Shown one piece after another: positions 32,273 to 40,172 of a stretch of DNA of 64,000 nucleotides; the stretch's first letter is position 1, and each line of letters starts with the position of its first letter. The notes below the pieces were generated by a model. It worked only from the letters and a program-made list of their open reading frames with translations. It had not been told where the DNA came from and made no database searches. The stretch spans positions 1 through 64,000 of the forward strand of contig JAFSYB010000051.1 in NCBI GenBank assembly GCA_017443765.1, given 5' to 3'. Position numbers and translations under genes: made by a program. Source of the DNA: Muribaculaceae bacterium. Lineage in GTDB: Bacteria; Bacteroidota; Bacteroidia; Bacteroidales; Muribaculaceae.

Positions 32273-33633
32273 TGTTGGTTATTTTCAGAACTATTAGATT
32301 TTATATATAGTGAAGGGTTCGCTTTTATTTTTTCAAGTTCTTCTGCTCGCCACGCATCTATGGCGGTTTGTAGAAGTTCGGCTTGAGCTTTTGCAATCCT
32401 TTCCATGAGTTCCTTATTCGCAAGAATCTCAGCATTTAGCCTTTCTTGATTCTTTTGAGTGGAGATTTGAACTTCCGTATTAACATCATCGTTAATGTCT
32501 GAAATTTGTTTTTGCGATAACACTCTAACGCGATGTTTCTCAGCATTCAACAGATCATCGTATGGCCCGTCTTCCATCATCATTTTAAAGAAAGTAGGAG
32601 CTGTTTCAATGATGATAAATAGAAGCATTATGAACCATGATGCAACATATGTTGATGTGTCATCTTCTTCCAGTTCATGAAACGCTTTTAATCTCGCTTG
32701 GAATCCACCATATTGTTCATCTATAAGTTTGTTGTAAGACTCATTATCATTCATGTTGGCCTTAGCAACATCAATCTGCTCTTGAATATTTTTAATCAGT
32801 TCGTCCTTTTGTTTTTGAGAGTGGTCTATCGCTTTTTGATAATCCTTGCTTACTGCTCCCAATTCACCTTGGAGTTGCAGTACCTCGGAGTTTAATTTAT
32901 TTCTTATTGCAGACTTCGCATTAATTTGCTTTGTAAGGTTGGCATAATTATTGGATGTTGGATTATAGTGAGAACGTTGATGCCTTAGTGATGCTATGTC
33001 GCTTATCGTTATATTTAATTCTGCTTGTTTAGATGTCAATTGATTTTGCAATTCTTTAGCTTGCCCAGTTAATGCAATGCCTTGAGGAAGATTATCAGCC
33101 TTATCTCTAATCTCCTCTTGTACTTGCATTAAAGAATCCAATCTTTCTCGGTCACGAGCAATGTATTCATCTTTTGCCTTTTTTCGATCTTCTTCAATTT
33201 TAACGGTTATCTCACTCTCATATATTTTAAGTTCCAATGGTGTTGAGATTACGATACCAAGAAAAATAGCCATTATTATTCTAGGCAATCCTGATTTTAT
33301 TTCTCCCCATGAAATAGAGTGTTTTCCATCTGAATACATTGTATTTACAATAAATCTATCAAGGTTAAAAATGAGTAATCCCCAAAAAAGGCCGAACATG
33401 ATAGAAGTTGGAACGCTCTTAAACACGAAGAATAGTGCATATCCTCCAGAGAGCATTGCCATAAGCGCAGTGAATAGAATTGTACCTCCGATACCTGCAT
33501 ATTTGGCATAATCTCCAGGGCATTGTCTCAAGACTTTCTTGTTCACTCCAGCGCATGTCCAGAGAAACTCATTAATCAAACTACACCTTTCTATGATTTC
33601 ATTTTGTTGAATATTTGTATTCTCGGAACGCAT
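32269..33633 (-). CDS. DUF4407 membrane protein with long coiled coil
   Basis: A 454-residue protein. Three hydrophobic helices lie near residues 47-72, 76-96 and 116-135 (including GLFWGLLIFNLDRFIV, a DUF4407 hallmark). A long charged coiled coil (about 140-320) with heptad-like LQNQLTSKQAEL and LNSEVLQLQGEL follows. A fourth helix lies near 328-348 (SWFIMLLFIIIETAPTFFKMM), and a second charged coil forms the tail. The function of DUF4407 is unknown. Here it is the only membrane component of the operon and could sense the envelope or act as effector. Its start is 3 nt after the Ig-tailed kinase gene. Base composition is AT-rich. Confidence 0.85.
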   Translation of the reverse strand: MRSENTNIQQNEIIERCSLINEFLWTCAGVNKKVLRQCPGDYAKYAGIGGTILFTALMAMLSGGYALFFVFKSVPTSIMFGLFWGLLIFNLDRFIVNTMYSDGKHSISWGEIKSGLPRIIMAIFLGIVISTPLELKIYESEITVKIEEDRKKAKDEYIARDRERLDSLMQVQEEIRDKADNLPQGIALTGQAKELQNQLTSKQAELNITISDIASLRHQRSHYNPTSNNYANLTKQINAKSAIRNKLNSEVLQLQGELGAVSKDYQKAIDHSQKQKDELIKNIQEQIDVAKANMNDNESYNKLIDEQYGGFQARLKAFHELEEDDTSTYVASWFIMLLFIIIETAPTFFKMMMEDGPYDDLLNAEKHRVRVLSQKQISDINDDVNTEVQISTQKNQERLNAEILANKELMERIAKAQAELLQTAIDAWRAEELEKIKANPSLYIKSNSSENNQQ

Positions 33634-33636
33634 ATC

Positions 33637-35265
33637 TTATTGTTTTATGAAATTATATAATTTACTGATTGTTCTTTTAAAACCAGATATAGGTCGAGGC
33701 ATAATAAGTTCTACCTTTAAACCTAAATCCGTTAATGATGATACTTTGGGAATAACTGTTTTAATAAAGCCAAGATTAATAGTTGGGAATCTCACCCCAA
33801 CATTATATCTTGGTTGCTTGATAGACAAAGATAAATTTGAAATCATATTCGGTGCCGGTACGAGCAATGACTTAACCTGCGGAATTGGTAGTAATCGGAT
33901 ATCTATCCGCTTCTCTTTTATGCCGAATTCATCCTCGGCCCTTAACACATAAGTTATTGCTTGTGATGGCTCGACTATCCTATCACCAACGTTTGAAACC
34001 TTCTCATCGTCAAGCCAAACTTGTTTTGCATTTTTCACTGCCCATGACAAAACAACTGGGATAGAAGGAAAAATGTAATACTTGTCTGCATTAAAAGTTA
34101 TTTCACATTCATCAAAAACCTCTATTGTTAGTTGCTTTTTAATTACTTGACCATAACTTAACTGAACAATTAGTTCATAAGTTGTAGTTTCATCTAATGT
34201 GGTTTTAATGGAACCTGTGTTCTGACAAACTTGTGGATCCCCTTTGCCAACTTTTGTTATAGATATTTCTGCCTCGAAAGGAATACTCCATGATACTTCA
34301 ATTTGTTGTGAATTTCGAATGGCTTTAGTAGCGCTTGATTTGAACTGAATTTTCTTCTCTTCAAGAAGAATTTCGAATGGTTTTAACTTGTTGGTGTCAT
34401 CTAATTTGATGTACTCTTCTAAAATATCACAAAGCAATGGCAGTTCCCCACTAAATTGTTTAATCTTTTGAAATACTGCTGATTGCTGTAAATTTAGATA
34501 ATCGCTATTTGTAAGTAATAGCGCATATTCGTCGTCTTTTGATATATCCCACAACGAAAAATCCTCTGCAAAAGATAGAATTGACAGGTATATCACCAAT
34601 TCTGCAAAATAGTCATCTTTCTTAGAGGAATAAAGATCCTTTTTTTTGTTTGGATGTTGATAGCCGTCATATCCAGTTGTAGTTTGCACAAAAATAGATT
34701 GCAGAGATTGCGTATAGAAATTGTCGTAATCAATTAATGAGATGCTTCCATCTGCTTTAACAATGATATTATCATGTTGCAAATCTCCATGTGCAAAGTT
34801 CGCAATATGCAGGCTTTTGAATACTTGTAATAGATTGCCGGCCAAATGTCTTAGTTGTTGTTGTTTGTCGATTTCAGAATTAGCAGATGATAGAACTTGT
34901 TCGATGTGTTTTTTTAATGGCAAGCCATCAATCCAATCCATCAATACAATATCAACATATTCTGTGCCTACTTGCAGACCGTTTTCAATGTATTCAACAT
35001 TTGACAGAAAAGGCAACTTTGCATTGGCAATATCATCGCTAATCAGACGATATCTTTCTTTTATGTTGGATATTTCGGTGTGCCATACGCGCAATGCTTT
35101 GCGATCTTTTCCTTTTTTTATTGGGAATACAATGCAGAATCCACCTGAATAGTGATTTGGACCTAATATGCCCGTTTCCGCCTTATATCCTTTTAATTGT
35201 GAGGCAATAAAAGACGATGAGTTTTCGACTGCGTTGCTTATTTGTGTTTTATTGGGTAATGGCAT
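33637..35265 (-). CDS. Atypical protein kinase with C-terminal Ig-like domains
   Basis: A 542-residue protein. The N-terminal kinase-like domain (about 1-270) has the catalytic loop HGDLQHDNIIV and metal loop LIDYDNF in place of HRD and DFG, as in APH/lipopolysaccharide-kinase-type folds. The beta-3 segment reads KALRVWH, with Arg where kinases normally have the ATP-anchoring Lys. The C-terminal half (about 300-480) contains two beta-rich segments resembling Ig-like domains (VSWSIPFEAEISI and PVVLSWAVKNAKQVWLDD). It is a paralogue of the next gene upstream, with 2-nt spacing. Probably a signalling kinase of the TerY-P type; the Ig-like tail suggests binding of another protein. Confidence 0.78.
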   Translation of the reverse strand: MPLPNKTQISNAVENSSSFIASQLKGYKAETGILGPNHYSGGFCIVFPIKKGKDRKALRVWHTEISNIKERYRLISDDIANAKLPFLSNVEYIENGLQVGTEYVDIVLMDWIDGLPLKKHIEQVLSSANSEIDKQQQLRHLAGNLLQVFKSLHIANFAHGDLQHDNIIVKADGSISLIDYDNFYTQSLQSIFVQTTTGYDGYQHPNKKKDLYSSKKDDYFAELVIYLSILSFAEDFSLWDISKDDEYALLLTNSDYLNLQQSAVFQKIKQFSGELPLLCDILEEYIKLDDTNKLKPFEILLEEKKIQFKSSATKAIRNSQQIEVSWSIPFEAEISITKVGKGDPQVCQNTGSIKTTLDETTTYELIVQLSYGQVIKKQLTIEVFDECEITFNADKYYIFPSIPVVLSWAVKNAKQVWLDDEKVSNVGDRIVEPSQAITYVLRAEDEFGIKEKRIDIRLLPIPQVKSLLVPAPNMISNLSLSIKQPRYNVGVRFPTINLGFIKTVIPKVSSLTDLGLKVELIMPRPISGFKRTISKLYNFIKQ

Positions 35266-35267
35266 AA

Positions 35268-36362
35268 CTAATTTTGCGAATAGCGTTTGCGTGCTTCATC
35301 TTCATCAAAATCAAGCTTGATTGTTTGTGCAGTGTATTTATGGCGTTTATCTCTTGACTCGCCTAATGATTCAATAAAATCATCATCCAGAATAATGGAA
35401 TCTTGTGGTTGATTAAGATATTTTTCATCAGGGAATATGCTCACTAAATTGTTGCAATTAGGTTGATTCAGTACATCAATAAGCGAATCAACTGTATTCT
35501 TCAACTCACTGTTGTTTGAATTTTTTAGTTTGGCAAACAATGCACTTTGAGTTGGGTTTTGCAAGTCTGTCTCTTTGAACAGAAGGCTATACTCGTCTCG
35601 AGGATTATCTTCATCATCAATAGGTTCCCAAAGAGAAAAATCTTCTGCGTACGCCAATAAAGATGCATAAATAATATATTCTGAAAAATAATCGTCTTTT
35701 TCAGAAGCGATTGCTTGTGTTCCTTTTCTACAAGGGTGTTGGTAACCTGCCAAACCAGATGTGACTTGAATTTCATCAGTAAATGTGGGAACATAAACAG
35801 AATCATAGTCAACCAATTTTAGTTCGTTTTGAGGTGTGATAAGTATATTTCCATGTTGCAAATCACCATGAGAAATATGATTTTCATGCAGAGTAATTAC
35901 CATCTTCTTAAACTTTTCTGCAAGTTCATGAATAGCAGTTTTCTTTTGGCTGTCGCTTTGGCTACTTGTTATGATTTTATTGAGATATTCAATGAGATTA
36001 TCTCCTGCTACCCAATCCATACGTATAGCATCAATTTGTGAGTTAGCATCATAGGCATCAGGAACATTCAGCGCATTCTCAACAAACTCGAACTCCACAA
36101 AGTATGGTATTTTAAGCGTTTGAAGGTAAGAGGCGATTTTCTTGATACGCTCTTTTATACCATCTATTTCTTGATGCCACACGCGGAAAGCATATTTCTT
36201 TCCATGTGAATTGATTAATGGATAAACCATGCAGAATCCACCACAGTACATTTCTGCACCCATGATGCCACTAATCGTATTGAACCCCGACAATTTAGGG
36301 TCTAATATATTTTCATTGGCTTCAACTGCATCACTGATTTGAGTTTTTGTAGGTAGTGCCAT
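35268..36362 (-). CDS. Atypical protein kinase (paralogue without Ig tail)
   Basis: A 364-residue protein sharing the N-terminal pattern of the downstream kinase (LPTKTQISDAVE here; LPNKTQISNAVE there). It has a glycine loop region IMGAEMYCGGFCMVYP, beta-3 KYAFRVWHQE (again Arg for Lys), catalytic loop HGDLQHGNILI and metal loop LVDYDSV. The segment SGLAGYQHP resembles an activation-loop/P+1 region. The C-terminus is acidic (LDDDFIESLGE, KLDFDEDEARKRY) and could be a docking or phosphorylation tail. The two kinases probably arose by tandem duplication. Confidence 0.8.
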   Translation of the reverse strand: MALPTKTQISDAVEANENILDPKLSGFNTISGIMGAEMYCGGFCMVYPLINSHGKKYAFRVWHQEIDGIKERIKKIASYLQTLKIPYFVEFEFVENALNVPDAYDANSQIDAIRMDWVAGDNLIEYLNKIITSSQSDSQKKTAIHELAEKFKKMVITLHENHISHGDLQHGNILITPQNELKLVDYDSVYVPTFTDEIQVTSGLAGYQHPCRKGTQAIASEKDDYFSEYIIYASLLAYAEDFSLWEPIDDEDNPRDEYSLLFKETDLQNPTQSALFAKLKNSNNSELKNTVDSLIDVLNQPNCNNLVSIFPDEKYLNQPQDSIILDDDFIESLGESRDKRHKYTAQTIKLDFDEDEARKRYSQN

Positions 36363-36364
36363 AG

Positions 36365-37522
36365 TTAATTTTTCATTTTGTCAAGTATCTTAATTGTTTG
36401 TTTGATATATCCTTTAATTTTGCGTCTAATCTTATTCAATTCTTTTTTGTATCTCCTTGGAATATCATTAATTTTTCGAATAATTGACCCCATCTTTTCT
36501 TCGTATTCTTGCATGGTTTGTGCTAGTTCTAATAATTCATTATTATCTATTTGAGTTTTGATTTCCGCATTATCAGTTTCCTTATCAATGGAAGGTATAT
36601 TATCAGTCGTTTGAGCGTCATTATTGGACATAGATTCTTCTGTCTGCAGTGGTTGCGATTGCGTTGTTTCTTCCCCTGCCACTTTTGCCAATCTCTCTGC
36701 TTGTTGTTCTACAATAAAGGATTCTTCTTCTTTGATTAACTGAGTTATATCCATGTTGCATATTTCTTCGACCGATATGTTCTCACTATCATCTTGCATT
36801 ACTCGAATAATCACAGCTGTGGTGTCATCATCTTTCATCTTTCCACTTGCTCGTTCTGTGTTAATTAGAGACTCAAAAGACTGTCTGTCGCGCAAATTAA
36901 CAAGCGTATTGCGCTTGTCATCATTTGCATTTATAAACCAATCTGAAATGGCATCTGTTAGTAATATAAAATATGCAACTTCCGATATGTTTCCAGATTC
37001 TGAAGCAATCGTTCCATTGTTCTTACCATGTTCACTTGCGAAATATTCAGGAAAGTTGTCAAAGTCATGCCCATTTTGTGATGCAACTTTTGTGATGAGT
37101 TTATAATCTTTATCCAAGACAAACAAATAGCTATCACCTAATGCTTTGCAATGCCACTCTTTATTGTCAATAGATAAACCCACAAAGGTACATGCAGCAA
37201 AATCACATTTTTCTTTTGACATTTCAACCAAGAACTTTTCTTTGCTCGTTAGATTGGAGATTTTATTTGTTACTTCATCTTTCCAACTGGAGATTAGATC
37301 TGGTTCTCTAAGTAAAATAGTATCCTTTTCAAATTCAAATAGGCCGTGATCTTTAAAATCTTTAACAACTAATTCTGCCCACACTTCAGGGAAGAACGAA
37401 GCACCCACACCATCTGCAACAGCAAAACGATGCGTATTTTTATCTATGGCAAATCTATCCGCACATTGGGAATAGCTATCCCCAATGTGCGGCATAATAA
37501 ATGCTGAATATTCAAGACGCAT
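36365..37522 (-). CDS. PP2C-family serine/threonine phosphatase
   Basis: A 385-residue protein. The PP2C core (about 1-245) preserves the metal-site aspartates: QCADRFAI, AVADGVGAS, LTDAISDW and KDDDTTAVI. ALGDSYLFVLD supplies the typical GDS strand. The C-terminal 140 residues are a low-complexity acidic linker and then a Lys/Arg-rich amphipathic segment (RRYKKELNKIRRKIKGYIK) that could bind membrane or nucleic acid. It sits between the vWA and kinase genes with gaps of 2-3 nt, the classical triad order. It should oppose the kinases. Confidence 0.88.
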   Translation of the reverse strand: MRLEYSAFIMPHIGDSYSQCADRFAIDKNTHRFAVADGVGASFFPEVWAELVVKDFKDHGLFEFEKDTILLREPDLISSWKDEVTNKISNLTSKEKFLVEMSKEKCDFAACTFVGLSIDNKEWHCKALGDSYLFVLDKDYKLITKVASQNGHDFDNFPEYFASEHGKNNGTIASESGNISEVAYFILLTDAISDWFINANDDKRNTLVNLRDRQSFESLINTERASGKMKDDDTTAVIIRVMQDDSENISVEEICNMDITQLIKEEESFIVEQQAERLAKVAGEETTQSQPLQTEESMSNNDAQTTDNIPSIDKETDNAEIKTQIDNNELLELAQTMQEYEEKMGSIIRKINDIPRRYKKELNKIRRKIKGYIKQTIKILDKMKN

Positions 37523-37525
37523 AAA

Positions 37526-38290
37526 TCAGTGTTGAGATACTCCAGAACCAAATGTTACGAATCTTACCAAGGTGTCGCCTTTCGCATTTACAACAAATCC
37601 CTTTGAACCTGTCATAATGCCTTCAAAGCGTTGTGCTTTTGCTGCACGAATGAAATCTTCTGTCATTTCACTCGAAATGTCGAACAAAAACTCTCCTTCT
37701 GGTACACCTTTGAGGACTGATTTATTGGTCGGGAATTTAATTTCTACTTGGTCGCTTGAATCGTCCATGTGAATGTTAAATACAAGCACATTACCATCAT
37801 CACGAGTTTGAATGTTCATGACCTCTTGAGCCTCTTGTGTAGCAGTGTTGACATTATCAGGATAACCATCTGTAATGTTGATGACAATGGGTGCTGGCAC
37901 TTTGGCATCCTGTGTTTGGCGTTGTGAAAGCCATGTATTTATACATTTGTTTGCCATTGTGAATGCTTCTGCCATTGGTGTCATACCATAAGATTTGGGA
38001 GCGATGATGGTTGTGTTGTTTGTTTTACAGTTTTGCAAATCAGATACGAAATCTGCAATCCATCCCTCACGAATAATAGATACACCATTCTCATTACCAT
38101 ACCCAATAATGGTAACATACACACGGTTACGCACTTCTTTTCCGTTGATGCAACCTTTAAGAGTTTCAATCATTGCAGCGGTTATAGATTCTGCTGCTTT
38201 TTGCTCGTTCACGCCGCTCATTGAGCCTGATTGGTCAATCAAATAAATGATATGACCGGGAGTTTTAGTCCCCCATTGAATGTTTGCCAT
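37526..38290 (-). CDS. TerY-like von Willebrand factor A domain protein
   Basis: A 254-residue single vWA domain. The MIDAS is complete: IYLIDQSGSMSG (DxSxS) near residue 17, the Thr in YGMTPMAEAF near residue 104, and the Asp in INITDGYPDN near residue 130. Order and spacing match TerY-type vWA proteins, including the GxTPM motif. No signal peptide, so cytoplasmic. It is the promoter-proximal gene of the operon. TerY-like vWA proteins partner with PP2C and kinase genes in predicted stress and defence modules. It is preceded by 77 nt and then a structured RNA candidate. Confidence 0.88.
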   Translation of the reverse strand: MANIQWGTKTPGHIIYLIDQSGSMSGVNEQKAAESITAAMIETLKGCINGKEVRNRVYVTIIGYGNENGVSIIREGWIADFVSDLQNCKTNNTTIIAPKSYGMTPMAEAFTMANKCINTWLSQRQTQDAKVPAPIVINITDGYPDNVNTATQEAQEVMNIQTRDDGNVLVFNIHMDDSSDQVEIKFPTNKSVLKGVPEGEFLFDISSEMTEDFIRAAKAQRFEGIMTGSKGFVVNAKGDTLVRFVTFGSGVSQH

Positions 38291-38339
38291 AATCCATTAT
38301 ACAAATATGTCTTAGGCTCCTCAAGACTTCGGTTTATAT

Positions 38340-38464
38340 TTTATCAGTCAAGACACAAACACAGAACGTGGAGCCAAGTCTGTTGCTCGGTTCCACCGTT
38401 TAAAGGCCTTCGCATTGCCCAGTTTGTCGGAACGAGCAACGCCGAAAGCCCCACGTCGATGATA
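38340..38464 (-). ncRNA. Candidate structured RNA, rod-like (6S-like or operon leader)
   Basis: On the minus strand the closing arms 38455-38447 and 38375-38367 pair over 9 positions, using two G-U pairs. An inner helix follows: 38440-38429 with 38394-38382, 12 pairs with one bulge. Between them is an asymmetric bubble, and a purine-rich apical region contains GGGCAATGCGAAGGCC. As plus-strand RNA the wobble pairs become A-C mismatches, so the minus strand is favoured. A long helix with a central bubble resembles 6S RNA. The position 77 nt before the vWA start also allows a regulatory leader. The ends given are approximate. Confidence 0.45.
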
Positions 38465-38739
38465 TATCAGCCTAAATACATGACGACGTGCCATGACAAA
38501 GATTGAAATAATCATCCCAAAGGGGCGTTCCCGTTGCTTTAATTTTGACAAACTGAATAAAAGAATTTGCGAAGTTCTTAAACGGTCAAAACCAAAGCGC
38601 TACAGTAAACGCCTGTGCCAAAATTTCGGTCCCACCCTCTGCCTCTGCGTGCCCTACGAGCGGCAGCAGCACTTCGACGTGGGATGTGAAACAACCATCA
38701 ATTGCGCTTCACGAGCGCGGCTGGGTTGTCTTCACGCTG

Positions 38740-38769
38740 CAAAGGTAAACACATTATTTGAATTGGCAA
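38740..38769 (-). promoter_or_regulatory. Possible leftward promoter upstream of the structured RNA/island
   Basis: Minus strand: TTG (38769-38767), 19-nt spacer, TACCTTTG (38747-38740). The -7 box is exact but the -33 is weak. If active, it would place 38340-38464 in a leader of about 440 nt for the vWA operon. Confidence 0.35.
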
Positions 38770-38970
38770 TGCTTTTGCGAGGAAATTTGTGAAAATAATT
38801 GCAAAATGGTAATTATGCCGAATAATGTGGTGGTTTTGCCATTAACTGCGCGGACGAGGGCAATATCCATTCGGTTTGCTCGTTTTTATGTCATGATGAA
38901 GTCAGATGGATGGGCTTCTCGTATGGTCTTATATTTATAGGTATTGTAATCATTTTAAATTTAACAAACC

Positions 38971-39543
38971 ATGAAGAGGAAAGTTTTTCGCGTGATTGGC
39001 TATGTGATAGCCGGGATGTTGGGGCTGTTTGTGCTGTGGCTGCTGCTTCCTGCGCAGCGGGTGTATATGCCTGTTGACAAGGCTACGAGCAGCGACTACA
39101 ACAACATCTCGTTCTGGTACTACCCGTGGGGCGAGCAGCGTCACCACATCGGTATTGACATTTTTGCCCCCAAGGGGCGCGATGTGCATCCGGCCTGCGC
39201 CGGCGTGGTGATTCGGGCCGACGGCAAGTCGAAAATCGGCGGCAATGTGGTGTATGTGGTGGGCAGCGGCGGCCGCATCTATTATTATGCCCACCTGAAC
39301 GAGATTCTTACTCACCCGGGGGCGATAGTGTCGCGCGACGATGTGATTGGCCGTGTGGGGCGCACCGGCAATGCGTCGCGTCCCGGTTGCCCGCCGCACC
39401 TGCATTTCACCATTTTCTCCTTAGTGCCGCAGTCGCACGACATCGAGGAGAGCGAGGCAAGCCTGAATGCCCGCGACCATGGCCGCCTGCGCTGGCTGGT
39501 GGACCCGGCAAAGGCCCTGAAGGAAAATAGCGAAAACAAATGA
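38971..39543 (+). CDS. M23-family metallopeptidase, membrane-anchored
   Basis: A 190-residue protein with one N-terminal signal-anchor helix (about 7-27). The M23 (LytM) zinc site is complete: HHIGIDIF near residue 51 (H-x3-D) and the HLHF motif in CPPHLHFTIF near residue 133. It is predicted to cut peptidoglycan peptide bridges in the periplasm. There is no LysM or coiled-coil partner domain. The gene returns to the GC-rich host composition. Confidence 0.88.
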   Translation: MKRKVFRVIGYVIAGMLGLFVLWLLLPAQRVYMPVDKATSSDYNNISFWYYPWGEQRHHIGIDIFAPKGRDVHPACAGVVIRADGKSKIGGNVVYVVGSGGRIYYYAHLNEILTHPGAIVSRDDVIGRVGRTGNASRPGCPPHLHFTIFSLVPQSHDIEESEASLNARDHGRLRWLVDPAKALKENSENK

Positions 39544-39664
39544 GGCGGCGCATCCGCCCTCAACAATCCGGCCAGGCAAGGGCTCGTACACACGCTTGCA
39601 AAGGGGCGACTTGGCAGCCCTGTTTGCGAGCGGAAACAAAAGATGACAATCTTTAACGACGATT

Positions 39665-39698
39665 TTTGCCGCTGTCTCGAAATAAATGAGTATTTTTG
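39665..39698 (+). promoter_or_regulatory. Probable promoter for the beta-flower protein gene
   Basis: TTTG (39665-39668), 22-nt spacer, TATTTTTG (39691-39698). The spacing is slightly long; the ATG at 39734 is 36 nt downstream of the -7 box. Confidence 0.4.
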
Positions 39699-39733
39699 TG
39701 CGTTATTTTTGCGAACCAATCCTCGGATTGCCT

Positions 39734-40165
39734 ATGAGATTTAATCGAAACACCTTGTCATTTGTGCTTGCTGCGGCGTTGGTGCTGTGCGGTTCGGCCA
39801 TGGCCGGGGCGCAGACGATGCGCAACAGCAGCGGCAGCAGCATTGGCCGCGTGGAGAGCGACGGCAGGGTGTACAACAGCAGTGGCAGCTACCTGGGCCG
39901 CGTGGAGAGCGACGGCCGGGTGTACAACAGCAGTGGCAGCTACCTGGGTCGTGTGGAGAGCGACGGCAGGGTGTACAACAGTAGCGGCAGCTACCTGGGC
40001 CGTGTGGAGAGCGACGGCCGGGTGTACAACAGCAGTGGCAGCTACCTGGGCCGTGTGGAGAGAGACGGCCGGGTGTACAACAGCAGCGGCAGCTACTTGG
40101 GCGAGGCTCGAGGCGTCGATACGAGGAATACGGCCGTACTTTTTTTCTTTAAATTATTAATGTAA
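39734..40165 (+). CDS. Secreted 4-fold beta-flower-type repeat protein
   Basis: A 143-residue exported protein. A signal peptide (about 1-26, ending SAMAGAQ) is followed by near-identical 17-residue units (VESDGRVYNSSGSYLGR), five complete with partial units at each end. The GR-x4-GRVYN-x2-G pattern matches proteins annotated as 4-fold beta flower, whose role is not well established. It ends in a hydrophobic tail (VLFFFKLLM) that could anchor it or be a consequence of array contraction. The ATG at 39734 starts the signal peptide. A secreted M23-LysM enzyme starts 7 nt downstream, suggesting cotranscription and an envelope role. Confidence 0.75.
   Translation: MRFNRNTLSFVLAAALVLCGSAMAGAQTMRNSSGSSIGRVESDGRVYNSSGSYLGRVESDGRVYNSSGSYLGRVESDGRVYNSSGSYLGRVESDGRVYNSSGSYLGRVERDGRVYNSSGSYLGEARGVDTRNTAVLFFFKLLM
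39851..40105. repeat. Five tandem 51-bp coding repeats
   Basis: Units begin at 39851, 39902, 39953, 40004 and 40055 and differ only by a few, mostly synonymous, substitutions; the last carries Glu-Arg-Asp instead of Glu-Ser-Asp. The near identity at DNA level indicates recent expansion or gene conversion, and copy number may vary between strains. Confidence 0.9.
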
Positions 40166-40172
40166 TTTGCTT

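Larger units (their letters stand above)
38291..38970. other. Long intergenic region right of the island
   Basis: Contains 680 bases without a convincing protein gene. From left to right: a 77-nt leader before the vWA gene, the structured RNA candidate (38367-38455 core), a mixed-composition stretch (38500-38735) with broken frames on both strands, a possible leftward promoter (38740-38769), and an AT-rich run to the M23 gene. An open frame at 38493-38792 (+) crosses these elements and has no family resemblance. Confidence 0.5.

Noticed and set aside
32080..38360. Attachment-site direct repeats flanking the AT-rich island
   Set aside because: Only short partial matches (such as ACACAGAA) were seen on both sides, which is within chance expectation.
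38493..38792. A 99-codon open frame on the plus strand right of the island
   Set aside because: It crosses the RNA candidate's flank and a promoter-like box, has no recognisable family, and its composition changes along its length. Chance or remnant is more likely than a gene.
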